NCBI GenBank assembly: GCA_027068385.1
Contig: JAMOTR010000021.1
Span: 1-30,661 of the forward strand
Length of the DNA stretch: 30,661 nucleotides
Direction: 5' to 3'
From: Candidatus Heimdallarchaeota archaeon
GTDB taxonomy: Archaea > Asgardarchaeota > Njordarchaeia > Njordarchaeales > JAMOTR01
Notes under the pieces: model-generated
What the model saw: the letters and a program-made list of their open reading frames with translations, nothing else
Databases searched by the model: none
Told to the model about the DNA's origin: nothing
Part shown: positions 1-7,651 of the stretch, piece after piece
Numbering within the stretch: position 1 is the first letter of the stretch
Layout of the letters: each line of letters opens with the position of its first letter
Translations under genes and position numbers: made by a program

Positions 1-247
1 CCACGTCCGGAGCTATTTCGGACCCTACAATCCTTAATAGGATCTCCTCTATGGGGTCGCGTGTGGTCTCGACCTTAACGGGAGCGGGCGTGCGTCTAGC
101 GCTTATAACCCGACCGGCTAGAAACACCACGGCTACAATCAATACGAACCGTAATAGGACGTAGACGTCGCTAAATGTGTTAAGTAATTTAGCAAGACCA
201 GCTACCAAGCGATCTATTATACCTTTTAAGCCCGCTTTCTCGATCAT
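1..247 (-). CDS. Membrane protein of unknown family, 3' part outside the window
   Basis: An open frame begins at an ATG at 247 and runs leftward off the window for 82 codons without a stop. The first 28 or so residues are amphipathic with spaced Lys and Arg. One hydrophobic segment follows at about residues 29-48 (YVLLRFVLIVAVVFLAGRVI), then a basic patch (SARR) and a charged region. This looks like a one-span membrane protein with the basic side facing the cytosol, but the C-terminus is not visible. It lies 17 bases after the DHH phosphoesterase stop, so it is probably the last visible gene of the egsA-rimI-rps17e-DHH operon. I do not recognise the family. Confidence 0.6.
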   Translation of the reverse strand, partial: MIEKAGLKGIIDRLVAGLAKLLNTFSDVYVLLRFVLIVAVVFLAGRVISARRTPAPVKVETTRDPIEEILLRIVGSEIAPDV

Positions 248-264
248 AATGAAATTTTACGAGA

Positions 265-1143
265 CTATCTCTTTTTAGTTTCATCCGAGCCCTTCCAGAT
301 ATTTAGGACGATGTCCCTTACGGACTCGGCTACCTCTTTAGGACGGTCCGTCGGAATCACGAACGCCTTATCGTGACCCCCGGCCTCAGGAAACGCGCTC
401 TTTATTTTATCTAAGATGGGCTCGCGACTCCTTATCACTACGCGCTTATCAGAGTATACTATCGATACGTCAGCGCCTAAGCGCAATATATCGGAGGCCG
501 CTTTAGACTCGTGCGCGGACACGCGTGAGACCGCTACGATCTTATCTCCTACTCTAGAGATCTCCATCCTCTGAGCCGCTTTTAATGAGGCGATCCTAGC
601 GGATAGATCGGGGCGATATTCGTAGAACTCCGATATCTCACCGGTAAAACTCCTCAGATAAGCCGCGGCCTTGAACGACCGAGGCGAGGCGTGAAGGAAT
701 AGGTTAGTATCATATATGATTCCCAAGAGGAGTTTCTCTGCGACGTCCCTATCCGGCTTTATACCGAACTCCTCGAACATCAACGCGACCATCTCCGAAG
801 TGGAGGCTTTAGACGGATCTATCCGCTTTACCGCGCGCTCCCGAGAGTCCTCTTCTTTATGGTGATCTATGATCACTTTAGGTACGTCCTTTATCGGGCA
901 TCTCGAGGGCTTATGAGTGTCTAGAACGACGGCCGAAGAGTAGTCTCTATCTTCGGACTCGAGCCACTTAGCGCTAGAAGAAGCCGAAAATATTAGCGGG
1001 AACGCGTCCCTATTTAGCTTCCTTAGGAGCCGTACGAGCGCGTATACCGATGCCGCCCCGTCCATATCCGCGTGTACGTGAGTGGTTACGGCTATAGGCT
1101 CGGGAAGAAATAGGATAGAGAGGAACGCGATCTTCTCGTTCAT
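265..1143 (-). CDS. DHH-family phosphoesterase (NrnA/RecJ-like)
   Basis: The 292-residue protein carries the DHH superfamily metal site: HVHADMDG at residues 22-29, Asp75 in VVLDTHK, the DHH triplet at 93-95 (IIDHHK) and a DT pair at 145-146. The C-terminal DHHA1 substrate-binding signature is reduced to GGHDKA at 255-260. Family members hydrolyse nano-RNAs, short single strands or cyclic dinucleotides with two Mn ions; which substrate applies here cannot be read from sequence. There is no signal peptide, OB fold or second nuclease domain, so it is smaller than RecJ and closest in layout to NrnA-type enzymes. It starts 6 bases after the rps17e stop, so it is co-transcribed with a ribosomal protein gene. 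Confidence 0.88.
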   Translation of the reverse strand: MNEKIAFLSILFLPEPIAVTTHVHADMDGAASVYALVRLLRKLNRDAFPLIFSASSSAKWLESEDRDYSSAVVLDTHKPSRCPIKDVPKVIIDHHKEEDSRERAVKRIDPSKASTSEMVALMFEEFGIKPDRDVAEKLLLGIIYDTNLFLHASPRSFKAAAYLRSFTGEISEFYEYRPDLSARIASLKAAQRMEISRVGDKIVAVSRVSAHESKAASDILRLGADVSIVYSDKRVVIRSREPILDKIKSAFPEAGGHDKAFVIPTDRPKEVAESVRDIVLNIWKGSDETKKR

Positions 1144-1149
1144 AAAAAT

Positions 1150-1428
1150 TCATTCGCCCTCCTCAACGGGTATAGCTTTTCCTCCCATGACCTGAGCCTG
1201 TATTTCTTTAAGTAAGTCGGGCTTCCTCTTAATCCTCTTCACGAGCCTCGTTACGTACCCGGCTACGCGATTACGTAGGCGCTTCGATACGCGACCACCG
1301 TATTTAAGGTAGAGTACCTCGTTCACCACCTTCTTATTGTGCTCGAAATCTTCGGTTAGATAGTCGTAATAGTACGCTACCACCATCCTAGAGAGACGCT
1401 TTATGTTCTCCGTCCTGATCTTACCCAT
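1150..1428 (-). CDS. rps17e: Small ribosomal subunit protein eS17
   Basis: The 92-residue basic protein matches eS17, a 30S protein shared by archaea and eukaryotes and absent from bacteria. Recognisable parts are the N-terminal MGKIRTENIKRLSRMVV, which has the typical alternating Lys/Arg pattern, the central DFEHNKKVV segment, and a following helix-rich Arg/Lys tract (RVSKRLRNRVAGYVTRL). Many archaeal eS17 proteins are about 60-80 residues; this one has an extra C-terminal tail of about 20 residues ending in acidic residues. An ATG start is supported by a TATA-like box whose centre is about 25 bases upstream, predicting a leaderless mRNA. The DHH phosphoesterase gene follows after 6 bases. 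Confidence 0.93.
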   Translation of the reverse strand: MGKIRTENIKRLSRMVVAYYYDYLTEDFEHNKKVVNEVLYLKYGGRVSKRLRNRVAGYVTRLVKRIKRKPDLLKEIQAQVMGGKAIPVEEGE

Positions 1429-1448
1429 GGGTGAGCTCTATTAGGATT

Positions 1449-1458
1449 CGAATAAACC
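1449..1458 (-). promoter_or_regulatory. Putative TATA box for rps17e
   Basis: On the minus strand this reads as a TTTATT-type box in the 34-base gap between rimI and rps17e. Its centre is about 25 bases before the rps17e ATG at 1428, the distance at which archaeal transcription would begin on the start codon itself. Ribosomal protein synthesis could therefore be driven separately from egsA and rimI. Confidence 0.45.
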
Positions 1459-1462
1459 TCTC

Positions 1463-1927
1463 TCACTCATAACGATAAGTCATGATAAGACCCGTTTCAC
1501 CGTCGCGATAGTAACCGGGCCGTATGTGCTCTATCGAGAACCCTAAGCTAGCGTAGAGACTTATAGCGGGTTCGTTCGAAACGCGTACCTCGAGCATTAC
1601 GAGATCCACACGTCCCCTAAGGTCCTCTAAGGCCTTTATCATGAGCCGTCTCGCTAGTCCTTTACGTCTATGCTCCGGATCCACGGCTATGCTTACTATA
1701 TGCCCTAGAGGCCCTTCTATCTTACCTATGGGTATCCGAGCCGAATCGTCTACGATAGCTATAAGATAGCCCACGAGCGTACGGTCGCGCTCTACTACGT
1801 AAGAGGCGCCCGGCTTCTCTAAGAGGTACTCTATGAAACTAAGGGTGTACTTCTCGGGGAGGTTCCTATGATTAAGCACGAGTATCTCGGGCGCGTCCGA
1901 CTTCTTAGCTCTCCTGATGACGTACAT
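1463..1927 (-). CDS. rimI: GNAT N-acetyltransferase, RimI/Ard1-like
   Basis: The 154-residue protein is a full-length GNAT acetyltransferase. The acetyl-CoA pyrophosphate-binding signature is the HRRKGLARRLM segment, preceded by the beta-4 strand VSIAVDPE, and the LEVRVSNEPAISLY segment plus LGF complete motif B. Archaeal relatives act as general protein N-terminal acetyltransferases, using acetyl-CoA on nascent chains, which fits its place before rps17e. The ATG at 1927 lies inside the end of egsA (23-base overlap), so it is translated from the egsA transcript. A ribosomal-protein-specific role is possible; the sequence alone does not decide the substrate. Confidence 0.88.
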   Translation of the reverse strand: MYVIRRAKKSDAPEILVLNHRNLPEKYTLSFIEYLLEKPGASYVVERDRTLVGYLIAIVDDSARIPIGKIEGPLGHIVSIAVDPEHRRKGLARRLMIKALEDLRGRVDLVMLEVRVSNEPAISLYASLGFSIEHIRPGYYRDGETGLIMTYRYE

Positions 1928-2984
1928 CTACCGATCCCCTCGGTATCACTAACGTTCTTTCCGCGAGCCTCACGGCAGCTTCCCGAGTGATACCGTTTTC
2001 CCCGAGTATCGTGAACCTCTTTCTTATCTTATGGGCTGTCGTTAGCGCCTTTATTATATCTATAGGTTCTACTCCGAGACCTTCATAATCTACGGGAGCG
2101 CCTACGTGTATAAGCGCCTCTCTGATCCCCTTCCGATCTATGCCGTGTAAGTATGCCATCATGATCGTACCAACACCCACCATCTCTCCGTGAAGGGCTA
2201 CTCCGGGACGTATACGCTCCAGAGCGTGAGCGAACAGATGTTCGGATCCGGAAGCGGGCCTAGAGGATCCCGCTATCGCCATCGCCACCCCGCTACTAAT
2301 AAGCGACTTTATGAGCACACGAATACCCTCTAATAGTCCCTCCTTAATTATAGGGGCGTATCTTAGTACGAGTTCTGCGGAGAGCCTGGAGAGCTCAGCC
2401 GCGTATTCGCTATAATACTCACCGCGAAGCTTATGAGCCAAGAGCCGGTCCCTCACGGCCGTGATGTTCGAGATAGCGTCCCCCACGCCCGCGCGGGTGA
2501 ATCTGTATGGCGCGTTAGAAATCACGGTTACGTCCGCTACTACGAGGACCGGCGGCTTCGTGCTGATAGAGCGACGTACGTTCCCGTCGTATAAGCTCGC
2601 GATATGACTCGCGATACCGTCATGAGAGGCGTTCGTCGGTACGCTAATGAAGTCCTTAGAGGCTTTAAACGAAGCGTATTTAGCGACGTCTATATTCTTT
2701 CCTCCTCCTACCCCTATAATCACGTCGAAATCCCTAGCTCTCTCCGCTACTTTCTCCGCTTCCGATATGAGAGGCTTAGAGATATGCGTGACTTCCACGG
2801 ACCGGCCGTGATCCTCAAGAGAGTCCTTCACGATTTTTCCCGCTATCTCATACGTAGTTCTCCCCGTAACTATGAGGGCTAATCCGGGAGGCTTCTCTAT
2901 GTATTCGTGTACCCTCTCTATCACTCTACCGCCCACTACGACCCTATGCGGAAGATCCATCTTATGTACCCTCACGTCTTTCAA
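1905..2984 (-). CDS. egsA: sn-glycerol-1-phosphate dehydrogenase
   Basis: This 359-residue enzyme reduces dihydroxyacetone phosphate to sn-glycerol 1-phosphate with NAD(P)H, the step that sets archaeal membrane lipid stereochemistry. Family hallmarks are GVGGGKNIDVAK (nucleotide binding), PTNASHDGIASHIAS (substrate loop), the Asp in GVGDAIS, and two zinc-ligand histidines in GSEHLFAHALE and LHGEMVG. The start is a TTG at 2984. It is preferred over the ATG at 2960 because relatives carry a similar stretch before the DLP motif and because a GTATAAC box is centred 24-25 bases upstream of the TTG. It heads the operon with rimI, rps17e and the DHH gene, and is divergent from the PAPS-reductase gene. 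Confidence 0.95.
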   Translation of the reverse strand: MKDVRVHKMDLPHRVVVGGRVIERVHEYIEKPPGLALIVTGRTTYEIAGKIVKDSLEDHGRSVEVTHISKPLISEAEKVAERARDFDVIIGVGGGKNIDVAKYASFKASKDFISVPTNASHDGIASHIASLYDGNVRRSISTKPPVLVVADVTVISNAPYRFTRAGVGDAISNITAVRDRLLAHKLRGEYYSEYAAELSRLSAELVLRYAPIIKEGLLEGIRVLIKSLISSGVAMAIAGSSRPASGSEHLFAHALERIRPGVALHGEMVGVGTIMMAYLHGIDRKGIREALIHVGAPVDYEGLGVEPIDIIKALTTAHKIRKRFTILGENGITREAAVRLAERTLVIPRGSVDVRHQES

Positions 2985-3003
2985 CGAGGAGCGTCGAACT
3001 CAA

Positions 3004-4539
3004 ATGTTATACCGGTGCGATGACGCTCGGAGACTTGAGAAGAGGGACGGGTGCATAGAAATTCGCGCTCGTGATCCTTCGCCCGCTTTAGGGTTCGCTT
3101 TAGACTTAATTAACGAAATACTCACGCGCGACTACGGGGTAAAGATCGGTGGGACCGTGATCATAGATCCACTAGGAACGTCCGGAGATGCCGTGTATTA
3201 TGGGGGGAGAAAGTTCGGGGTGATACATTATAATCCATTAAGGATCTCCCTCACCCCACGGGGCGCTCGGGTGATCACGAGGAAGCGGGAGAGACCGAAG
3301 GGATACGTGATCGTAAAGAGATCGGCTGAGGGATACATACGTAGGGGATACAACGTGATGGCCGGTGGAGTTAAGGAGGCCTTCCCGAGCCTCTCATGGG
3401 TGATCGTACTAAACGAGGACCTCGAGCCGATAGCGGTCGGCAAGCGGCGCGGTGATCGTGTGGCCGTGATGACTAGAGGTGTAGTAGAGCCTATGGGCCC
3501 AATACCGCCCGAGAGGTCATGGGAATATATCGTAGAGGTAAACACGGAGAGCCTCGAGAGGAAGGGAAAGACCGCTAGGGAGCGTATAGTTAAAGGCGTA
3601 TCAGGTCGTCCTTACGTCTTATATTCTGGAGGTAAGGATTCGGAGGTAACGCTTTATTTATCTCAAGAGGTGGGCGCGAAACCGATATACATCGATACGA
3701 GACTAGACCTTCCGGAGGCTAGGGAGCACGCGTTAAAGGTCGTGGAGAGATACGATGGGATCATAGTGAGTACGAAGGACGAGCTATCGTTCCGGAGTGC
3801 CTTAAGGCAATTGGGGATGCCCGGGATGGACTTCCGTCGGTGCACGCAACTCCTTAAGATCTCCCCCGTACGCGGTCTCATAGGGAAGAACGACACCCTC
3901 ATCGTGGGCCTCAGGGCGGCCGAGAGCTCTTCGCGTAGGCGCGAACCGGTATTCGGAAGGAACAGATCCTTAGGCGTGAGACAAGTTAACCCAATAATCG
4001 ATCGGACGTCCCTGGACGTGTTCTTATACGCGCGGTATGAAGGAATAGAGCTCAATCCTCTTTATTATAAAGGGATGAGGCGTCTAGGGTGCCGGCTTTG
4101 CCCGGCTTCTAAAGAGTATGACTTACTCTTTCTCGAACGTAACTACCCCTCCTATTATCGCCGCTTGAGAGAACTAGTAGATGAATACGCTCAAGGGCTT
4201 CGGCCCGATAAGCGGCGTCGGTATTTTAAGAGCGGGAGGGGTCCCGTAGATCCTCACGTTCGGAGGGAAGGAGATAAGATAATCACGAAATATGGCCTCT
4301 TACCGCCACGGTGTGAAGACGCGGGATCGTGTCTCGATCGGGCGATCATGCTTAACGCTTGCGTATCCTGCGGAGCATGTGAGCGCGTGTGTGAGAAGAA
4401 TGCGATCGAAGTAAGCGACCGCGTGTACGTGAATCGGGACGAATGCGATCGCTGTAACTCTTGCGTGAAAGCGTGTCCGATGGTTCGGGCTTATAGGAAG
4501 ATACTCAAGAGGCGTAGAAAACGATTAAGATTTTTATAA
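3004..4539 (+). CDS. PUA-PAPS reductase-type ATP pyrophosphatase-ferredoxin fusion
   Basis: The preferred ATG at 3004 gives 511 residues; the open frame upstream would run into egsA. Residues 1-95 are of unknown fold. Residues about 98-165 look like a PUA RNA-binding domain (GYVIVKRSAEGYIRRGYNVM, then a GDxVAV turn). Residues 200-375 are a PAPS-reductase/PP-loop domain with SGGKDS at 208-213, Cys280 in FRRCTQ, and a CxxC pair at 363 and 366. The C-terminus is a two-cluster ferredoxin with cysteines at 453, 456, 459, 463 and 481, 484, 487, 491. Archaea carry related PAPS-reductase/ferredoxin fusions. The PUA module and extra cysteines point to RNA sulfuration or another tRNA modification rather than sulfate assimilation; this is inference. 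Confidence 0.85.
   Translation: MLYRCDDARRLEKRDGCIEIRARDPSPALGFALDLINEILTRDYGVKIGGTVIIDPLGTSGDAVYYGGRKFGVIHYNPLRISLTPRGARVITRKRERPKGYVIVKRSAEGYIRRGYNVMAGGVKEAFPSLSWVIVLNEDLEPIAVGKRRGDRVAVMTRGVVEPMGPIPPERSWEYIVEVNTESLERKGKTARERIVKGVSGRPYVLYSGGKDSEVTLYLSQEVGAKPIYIDTRLDLPEAREHALKVVERYDGIIVSTKDELSFRSALRQLGMPGMDFRRCTQLLKISPVRGLIGKNDTLIVGLRAAESSSRRREPVFGRNRSLGVRQVNPIIDRTSLDVFLYARYEGIELNPLYYKGMRRLGCRLCPASKEYDLLFLERNYPSYYRRLRELVDEYAQGLRPDKRRRYFKSGRGPVDPHVRREGDKIITKYGLLPPRCEDAGSCLDRAIMLNACVSCGACERVCEKNAIEVSDRVYVNRDECDRCNSCVKACPMVRAYRKILKRRRKRLRFL
3006..3013 (-). promoter_or_regulatory. Putative TATA box for egsA
   Basis: The minus strand reads GGTATAAC here, centred about 25 bases before the TTG start of egsA. 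The box overlaps the first codons of the divergent PAPS-reductase gene, so factors bound for egsA would sit on the start of its neighbour. Confidence 0.5.
4531..4539 (+). promoter_or_regulatory. Putative TATA box for tRNA-Leu
   Basis: TTTTTATAA lies about 33 bases before the tRNA 5' end, so transcription would start near 4561 and leave a short leader for RNase P. The box is made of the last codons and stop of the upstream fusion gene. Confidence 0.5.
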
Positions 4540-4567
4540 GAATGCGTCACACGTATAACAGGGACGC

Positions 4568-4653
4568 GCGGGGGTGGCCGAGCCTGGTCAAAGGCGCGGG
4601 GCTTAGGACCCCGTCCCGAAAAGGGTGCCCGGGTTCAAATCCCGGCCCCCGCA
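4568..4653 (+). tRNA. tRNA-Leu, anticodon UAG
   Basis: The 86-base class II tRNA has a seven-pair GC acceptor stem (4568-4574 with 4646-4652), D arm, and an anticodon stem CGGGG/CCCCG enclosing CTTAGGA, which gives anticodon TAG. It has a long variable arm with a CCC/GGG stem, as leucine tRNAs require, and a T arm CCGGG-TTCAAAT-CCCGG. The discriminator is A. No intron is present. CCA is not encoded: the next bases are CTA, which are the reverse complement of the TAG stop codon of the convergent ligase gene. Confidence 0.97.
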
Positions 4654-5406
4654 CTAAAAAATTCGTCTCGACAACTCCTCTAAACGCTTATTTATCGTCC
4701 TTATAGCCTCCGCGAGGACCCTCTTGTTATCGTAGTTCTCTAGAACCCTCTTAGCCTCTTCCTCGTCCATCTCCTTAGCTATCTCTATCATCCTCGGCAT
4801 CGCGCGGACGATGTTATCGACGATCGTTATATGAGCTTTCTGAGCCGTCCTAGAGAGAGGATTAAGGTCGATGGCGATGGTCTTCTTGCCCATCTCTACG
4901 AGCTTCTCCGTACGGTCCCCGTCCTCAAGAGGTATTAACACAACATCCGCCATGTATATTCCGCGTCTATCCACGTAACGCCTCGCGTGAGAAATGTTCT
5001 CTAGTTCCACCCTAAAAGCCGGATCCGTCCCTAATATCTCATCGGCCCCGTGTTCCCTTAGCCGTTCGGCAATCCTTTGGACGCGTTCCTCAGTGCGATA
5101 AAATATGTTTACCTCAAGAGGCGCGTTTAGGATCTTAGAGAGCTCAACGAGCTCCTTAGGAACGAGAGCAGCCGCGTTACCGTTTACGGATATCACGGGT
5201 CTCAAGGCTAGCTTCATCATAGCTACCGCGGCCCTCATAGCCTCCTCAGCAAACGGGTGAGTTTTCTCCCCTAAGAGATAATCGAAGCATTCCCCACGAC
5301 CGTGCGCGATCAGCCCCGCTTCGGATACGATCCCTCTACGGAACCCCTCTATGATCCTCTCCCTAATTATTAGACTCCGATATCTAGGATGGTCCTTAGG
5401 TATCAT
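4654..5406 (-). CDS. 4-phosphopantoate--beta-alanine ligase
   Basis: The 250-residue protein matches the archaeal phosphopantothenate synthetase family (formerly DUF137), which joins 4-phosphopantoate and beta-alanine using ATP in archaeal coenzyme A synthesis. Supporting segments are IPKDHPRYRSLIIRERI near the N-terminus, the glycine- and acid-containing GLIAHGRGECFDYLLGE loop, SVNGNAAALVP, the EVNIFYRTEERV segment followed by HGADEILG, and a late AIDLNPLSRTAQKAHI motif. Length is normal. The gene stands alone, ends exactly at the 3' end of tRNA-Leu, and has a TATA-like box 22 bases upstream of its ATG, so it is probably a single leaderless unit. Confidence 0.92.
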   Translation of the reverse strand: MIPKDHPRYRSLIIRERIIEGFRRGIVSEAGLIAHGRGECFDYLLGEKTHPFAEEAMRAAVAMMKLALRPVISVNGNAAALVPKELVELSKILNAPLEVNIFYRTEERVQRIAERLREHGADEILGTDPAFRVELENISHARRYVDRRGIYMADVVLIPLEDGDRTEKLVEMGKKTIAIDLNPLSRTAQKAHITIVDNIVRAMPRMIEIAKEMDEEEAKRVLENYDNKRVLAEAIRTINKRLEELSRRIF

Positions 5407-5423
5407 GTAATATACCGTTCTCG

Positions 5424-5432
5424 TTAAATTTA
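5424..5432 (-). promoter_or_regulatory. Putative TATA box for the phosphopantoate ligase gene
   Basis: The palindrome-like TAAATTTAA is centred about 22 bases upstream of the ATG at 5406. The divergent membrane protein gene starts at 5452, also 24 bases from this centre, so the same box may serve both directions. Confidence 0.45.
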
Positions 5433-5451
5433 GGGGAAAACGCGAGCGTTT

Positions 5452-5925
5452 ATGGGGAGGATCGAAGCTATTGCTTATGCGTTCTTTACGATTCCTCCGA
5501 TGTACGTGTTCGTAAACGAGGTCCTATTACTTCACGGGAAGTTGGGCGTGGCTCTAGCTATATACACGCTTCTAGCTACGTTCGGTCTCATGTACGTATC
5601 AATAAGGGAGGCGGAACGCTACATCGCGAGCCGCATAAAAGACGATATAAAAGCCTCACACGCGTCCGGGTTCCTTCATATACTACCCTTCTCGCTAGCC
5701 TTCATACGGGCCGTTCAAAGAACTCCCGAGATGGACGTATATCTGCGCCTTCTCCTCGTTCGGGTCATCTCTATGGCCGCTCCGCTCATCGTGACGTTCA
5801 TCAGAGAAGCTCGTCTATCACGTTCTCGATGTTTTCTAGTTTCTTCTCGGCTACCTTTTCTAGTATTTTCGTCTCCACGTTCTTCCTATATTCGTCGTCC
5901 GCGCTTACGAGGAGTATTCCGTTAA
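5452..5925 (+). CDS. Small multi-span membrane protein, family unknown
   Basis: From the ATG at 5452 the frame encodes 157 residues. About the first 120 look genuine, with hydrophobic segments at roughly 6-27, 31-51, 72-90 and 98-117 separated by basic loops (REAERYIASRIKDD). The last 40 residues are rich in Ser, Arg and Pro and lie antisense to the convergent 104-residue gene, which overlaps by 125 bases. Either the two genes truly overlap or a shifted frame ends this one earlier. A shared TATA box lies 24 bases upstream. I do not recognise the family and assign no function. Confidence 0.55.
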   Translation: MGRIEAIAYAFFTIPPMYVFVNEVLLLHGKLGVALAIYTLLATFGLMYVSIREAERYIASRIKDDIKASHASGFLHILPFSLAFIRAVQRTPEMDVYLRLLLVRVISMAAPLIVTFIREARLSRSRCFLVSSRLPFLVFSSPRSSYIRRPRLRGVFR

Positions 5926-6115
5926 GTACGATGTACCGAGTCGAGGGGTCGTCGAGCTTTATTAATATCGCCTCATCGGCTCCGAACGAGTTAGCTAAGC
6001 CCTGTAGATCTACATCCTCGGACTCACTAAGCACGCCTAATATGATCTTATCTCCCTTCATGTACTTGTATACCGCTTTTACTCTGTACTTCTCTACGAT
6101 CTTTTCGAAGCCCAT
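5801..6115 (-). CDS. Small cytosolic protein, family unknown
   Basis: Starting at the ATG at 6115 gives 104 residues, hydrophilic and mixed alpha/beta (KAVYKYMKGDKIILGVLSE, then GLANSFGADEAILIKLDD and RYIVLNGILLVS), ending in a charged helix. The frame is open further upstream, but that part would run antisense across secY. A TTTCATAAG-like box about 23 bases before 6115 supports the shorter form. Its composition looks like a real protein. The alternation of short strands and helices vaguely recalls a roadblock-like layout, but not well enough to call. It is divergent from secY and convergent with the membrane protein gene. Confidence 0.55.
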   Translation of the reverse strand: MGFEKIVEKYRVKAVYKYMKGDKIILGVLSESEDVDLQGLANSFGADEAILIKLDDPSTRYIVLNGILLVSADDEYRKNVETKILEKVAEKKLENIENVIDELL

Positions 6116-6170
6116 TAAATAGGAAAGGACGTTTCTTATGAAAGTCTTCTGATACGCAATCGCTGAGAGA

Positions 6171-6176
6171 TTTAAA
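6171..6176 (+). promoter_or_regulatory. Putative TATA box for secY
   Basis: TTTAAA preceded by GAGAGA is centred 24-25 bases before the GTG start of secY at 6198, predicting a leaderless transcript starting on or next to the start codon. Confidence 0.5.
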
Positions 6177-6197
6177 CGTAAGAATCGTACAAAACTC

Positions 6198-7616
6198 GTG
6201 TCGAGGTTCTTGTACGTCTTCAAGCCGATAGCGGGACTAATACCACAAGTAAAACGCCCGGAGAGGAAGCTGAGCTTCAAAGAGAGGGTCATTCGGACGT
6301 TCGTCTTCTTCATTATATACTTCGTGATGTCGAACATACCCTTATATGGTATCGAGACGAGTCAAGGGTTCGATCCGTTCTATGCCGTTCGCGTCCTTTT
6401 AGCCTCCAACCGCGGAACTTTAACGGAGTTAGGAATAGGACCCATAGTAACGGCCGGTCTAGTGATGCAGATACTCGTGGGGGCGCGCTTGATACAGATA
6501 GACGTAGGGGATCCGGAACAGAGGGCCTTATATACGGTAGCTCAGAAGGCTCTAGCTATATTCTTCACGATCTTCGAATCGATACTATACATCGTAATGG
6601 GAGCCTACGGAACGCTCACGTTCTCTCAGAAGGTACTCGTAGTTGTTCAGCTCACCGCGGCCGGAATCGTAATCATACTTATGGACGAGGCCATACAACG
6701 CGGCCGGGGTATCGGAAGCGGTCTCTCCCTATTTATTCTAGGCGGAGTCGCGGGTACCGTCCTGCGGTCTTCATTATCCCCCATAAAAGAAGCCGACGGC
6801 ATGTATCAGGGAGCCTTATTAGCTCTTATACAAGCCGCATTCGGGAGTCCTACCGTATCGGACGCGATGTTAAGGCCCGGATATCCCGACGGGATCGGTC
6901 TCATATCCACGTTCTTTATCATAGCCCTCGTCTTATATGCGAACCTCATTAAGGTAGAGATACCCGTAAGGCACCAGCGTTATAAGATCCCGGCTAAGTA
7001 TCCGATCAAGCTCATGTACACCGAGAACATCCCCGTTATACTAATAGGAGCGTTCGTGTCTCAGGCGGTGTTCTTCCTATCGTATATACGGAGGAAGCGG
7101 AACCCCAACAATGAGAACCCCGCGCTTAATATATTAGGGACGTTCACGTACGACGCTCACGGGAATTTAGTTCCCACCGGCGGACTAGCTTATTACATAA
7201 CGCCCCCTCGCGGAGTCACTGCGGTGATGGACGATCCGCTCAGGGCGATCATATACTTCATCATATTATCCGTATTAGGAGCCGTGTTCTCGATAACGCG
7301 GATAGAGATCGGAGGTATGTCCCCGCGTGCCGTAGCCGAACAACTTCTCAAAGCCGAGCTCGTGATACCGGGAATACGCGCCACGCCTAAGCAGATGGAG
7401 CGTTATCTAAAGCGTTACATCCCTCAGGCCGCGCTTATAGGAGGAATCATAATCGGAGCCCTTTCGGCTATAGCCGACTTCTTAGGAGCGTTTAGCACGG
7501 GAAGCGGTCTACTATTAGCGACCTCAATCACTATACAGCTCCTAGACATCATGACGAGGGAACGCGTCGCCGATCTACATCCGAGGTTAGCGAGGATACT
7601 TGGTATCACATCATGA
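6198..7616 (+). CDS. secY: Protein translocase subunit SecY
   Basis: The 472-residue, ten-span protein is the channel subunit of the Sec translocon (archaeal SecYEbeta). It shows the plug and second-span region (IPLYGIE, GIGPIVTAGLVMQILVGA), the DEAIQRGRGIGSGLSLFI signature of the fourth to fifth spans, the cytosolic ribosome-binding loop VEIPVRHQRYKIPAKYP and the C-terminal loop GGMSPRAVAEQL followed by IPGIRATPKQMERYL. The start is GTG at 6198, fixed by the TATA box and by the conserved amphipathic N-terminus (LYVFKPIAGLIPQVKRPERK). It lies outside a ribosomal protein operon but keeps the archaeal secY-adk neighbour order, with adkA 35 bases downstream. Confidence 0.97.
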   Translation: MSRFLYVFKPIAGLIPQVKRPERKLSFKERVIRTFVFFIIYFVMSNIPLYGIETSQGFDPFYAVRVLLASNRGTLTELGIGPIVTAGLVMQILVGARLIQIDVGDPEQRALYTVAQKALAIFFTIFESILYIVMGAYGTLTFSQKVLVVVQLTAAGIVIILMDEAIQRGRGIGSGLSLFILGGVAGTVLRSSLSPIKEADGMYQGALLALIQAAFGSPTVSDAMLRPGYPDGIGLISTFFIIALVLYANLIKVEIPVRHQRYKIPAKYPIKLMYTENIPVILIGAFVSQAVFFLSYIRRKRNPNNENPALNILGTFTYDAHGNLVPTGGLAYYITPPRGVTAVMDDPLRAIIYFIILSVLGAVFSITRIEIGGMSPRAVAEQLLKAELVIPGIRATPKQMERYLKRYIPQAALIGGIIIGALSAIADFLGAFSTGSGLLLATSITIQLLDIMTRERVADLHPRLARILGITS

Positions 7617-7651
7617 GAAAAATAGTTTTTCACGAGCTAGTTTATATTTAG

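Noticed and set aside
2604..2882. Open frame on plus across egsA
   Set aside because: It lies wholly antisense to the conserved G1P dehydrogenase core. The region between 2604 and 3003 on plus adds only an atypical extension to the PAPS-reductase gene.
6130..6170. Two CTGA motifs in the gap upstream of secY, as part of a C/D sRNA
   Set aside because: No acceptable C or C' box accompanies them at a 12-base spacing.
7640..7650. TTTATATTTA as the adkA promoter
   Set aside because: It ends one base before the adkA ATG, which is needed for the P-loop fold. Transcription from it would start inside the gene.
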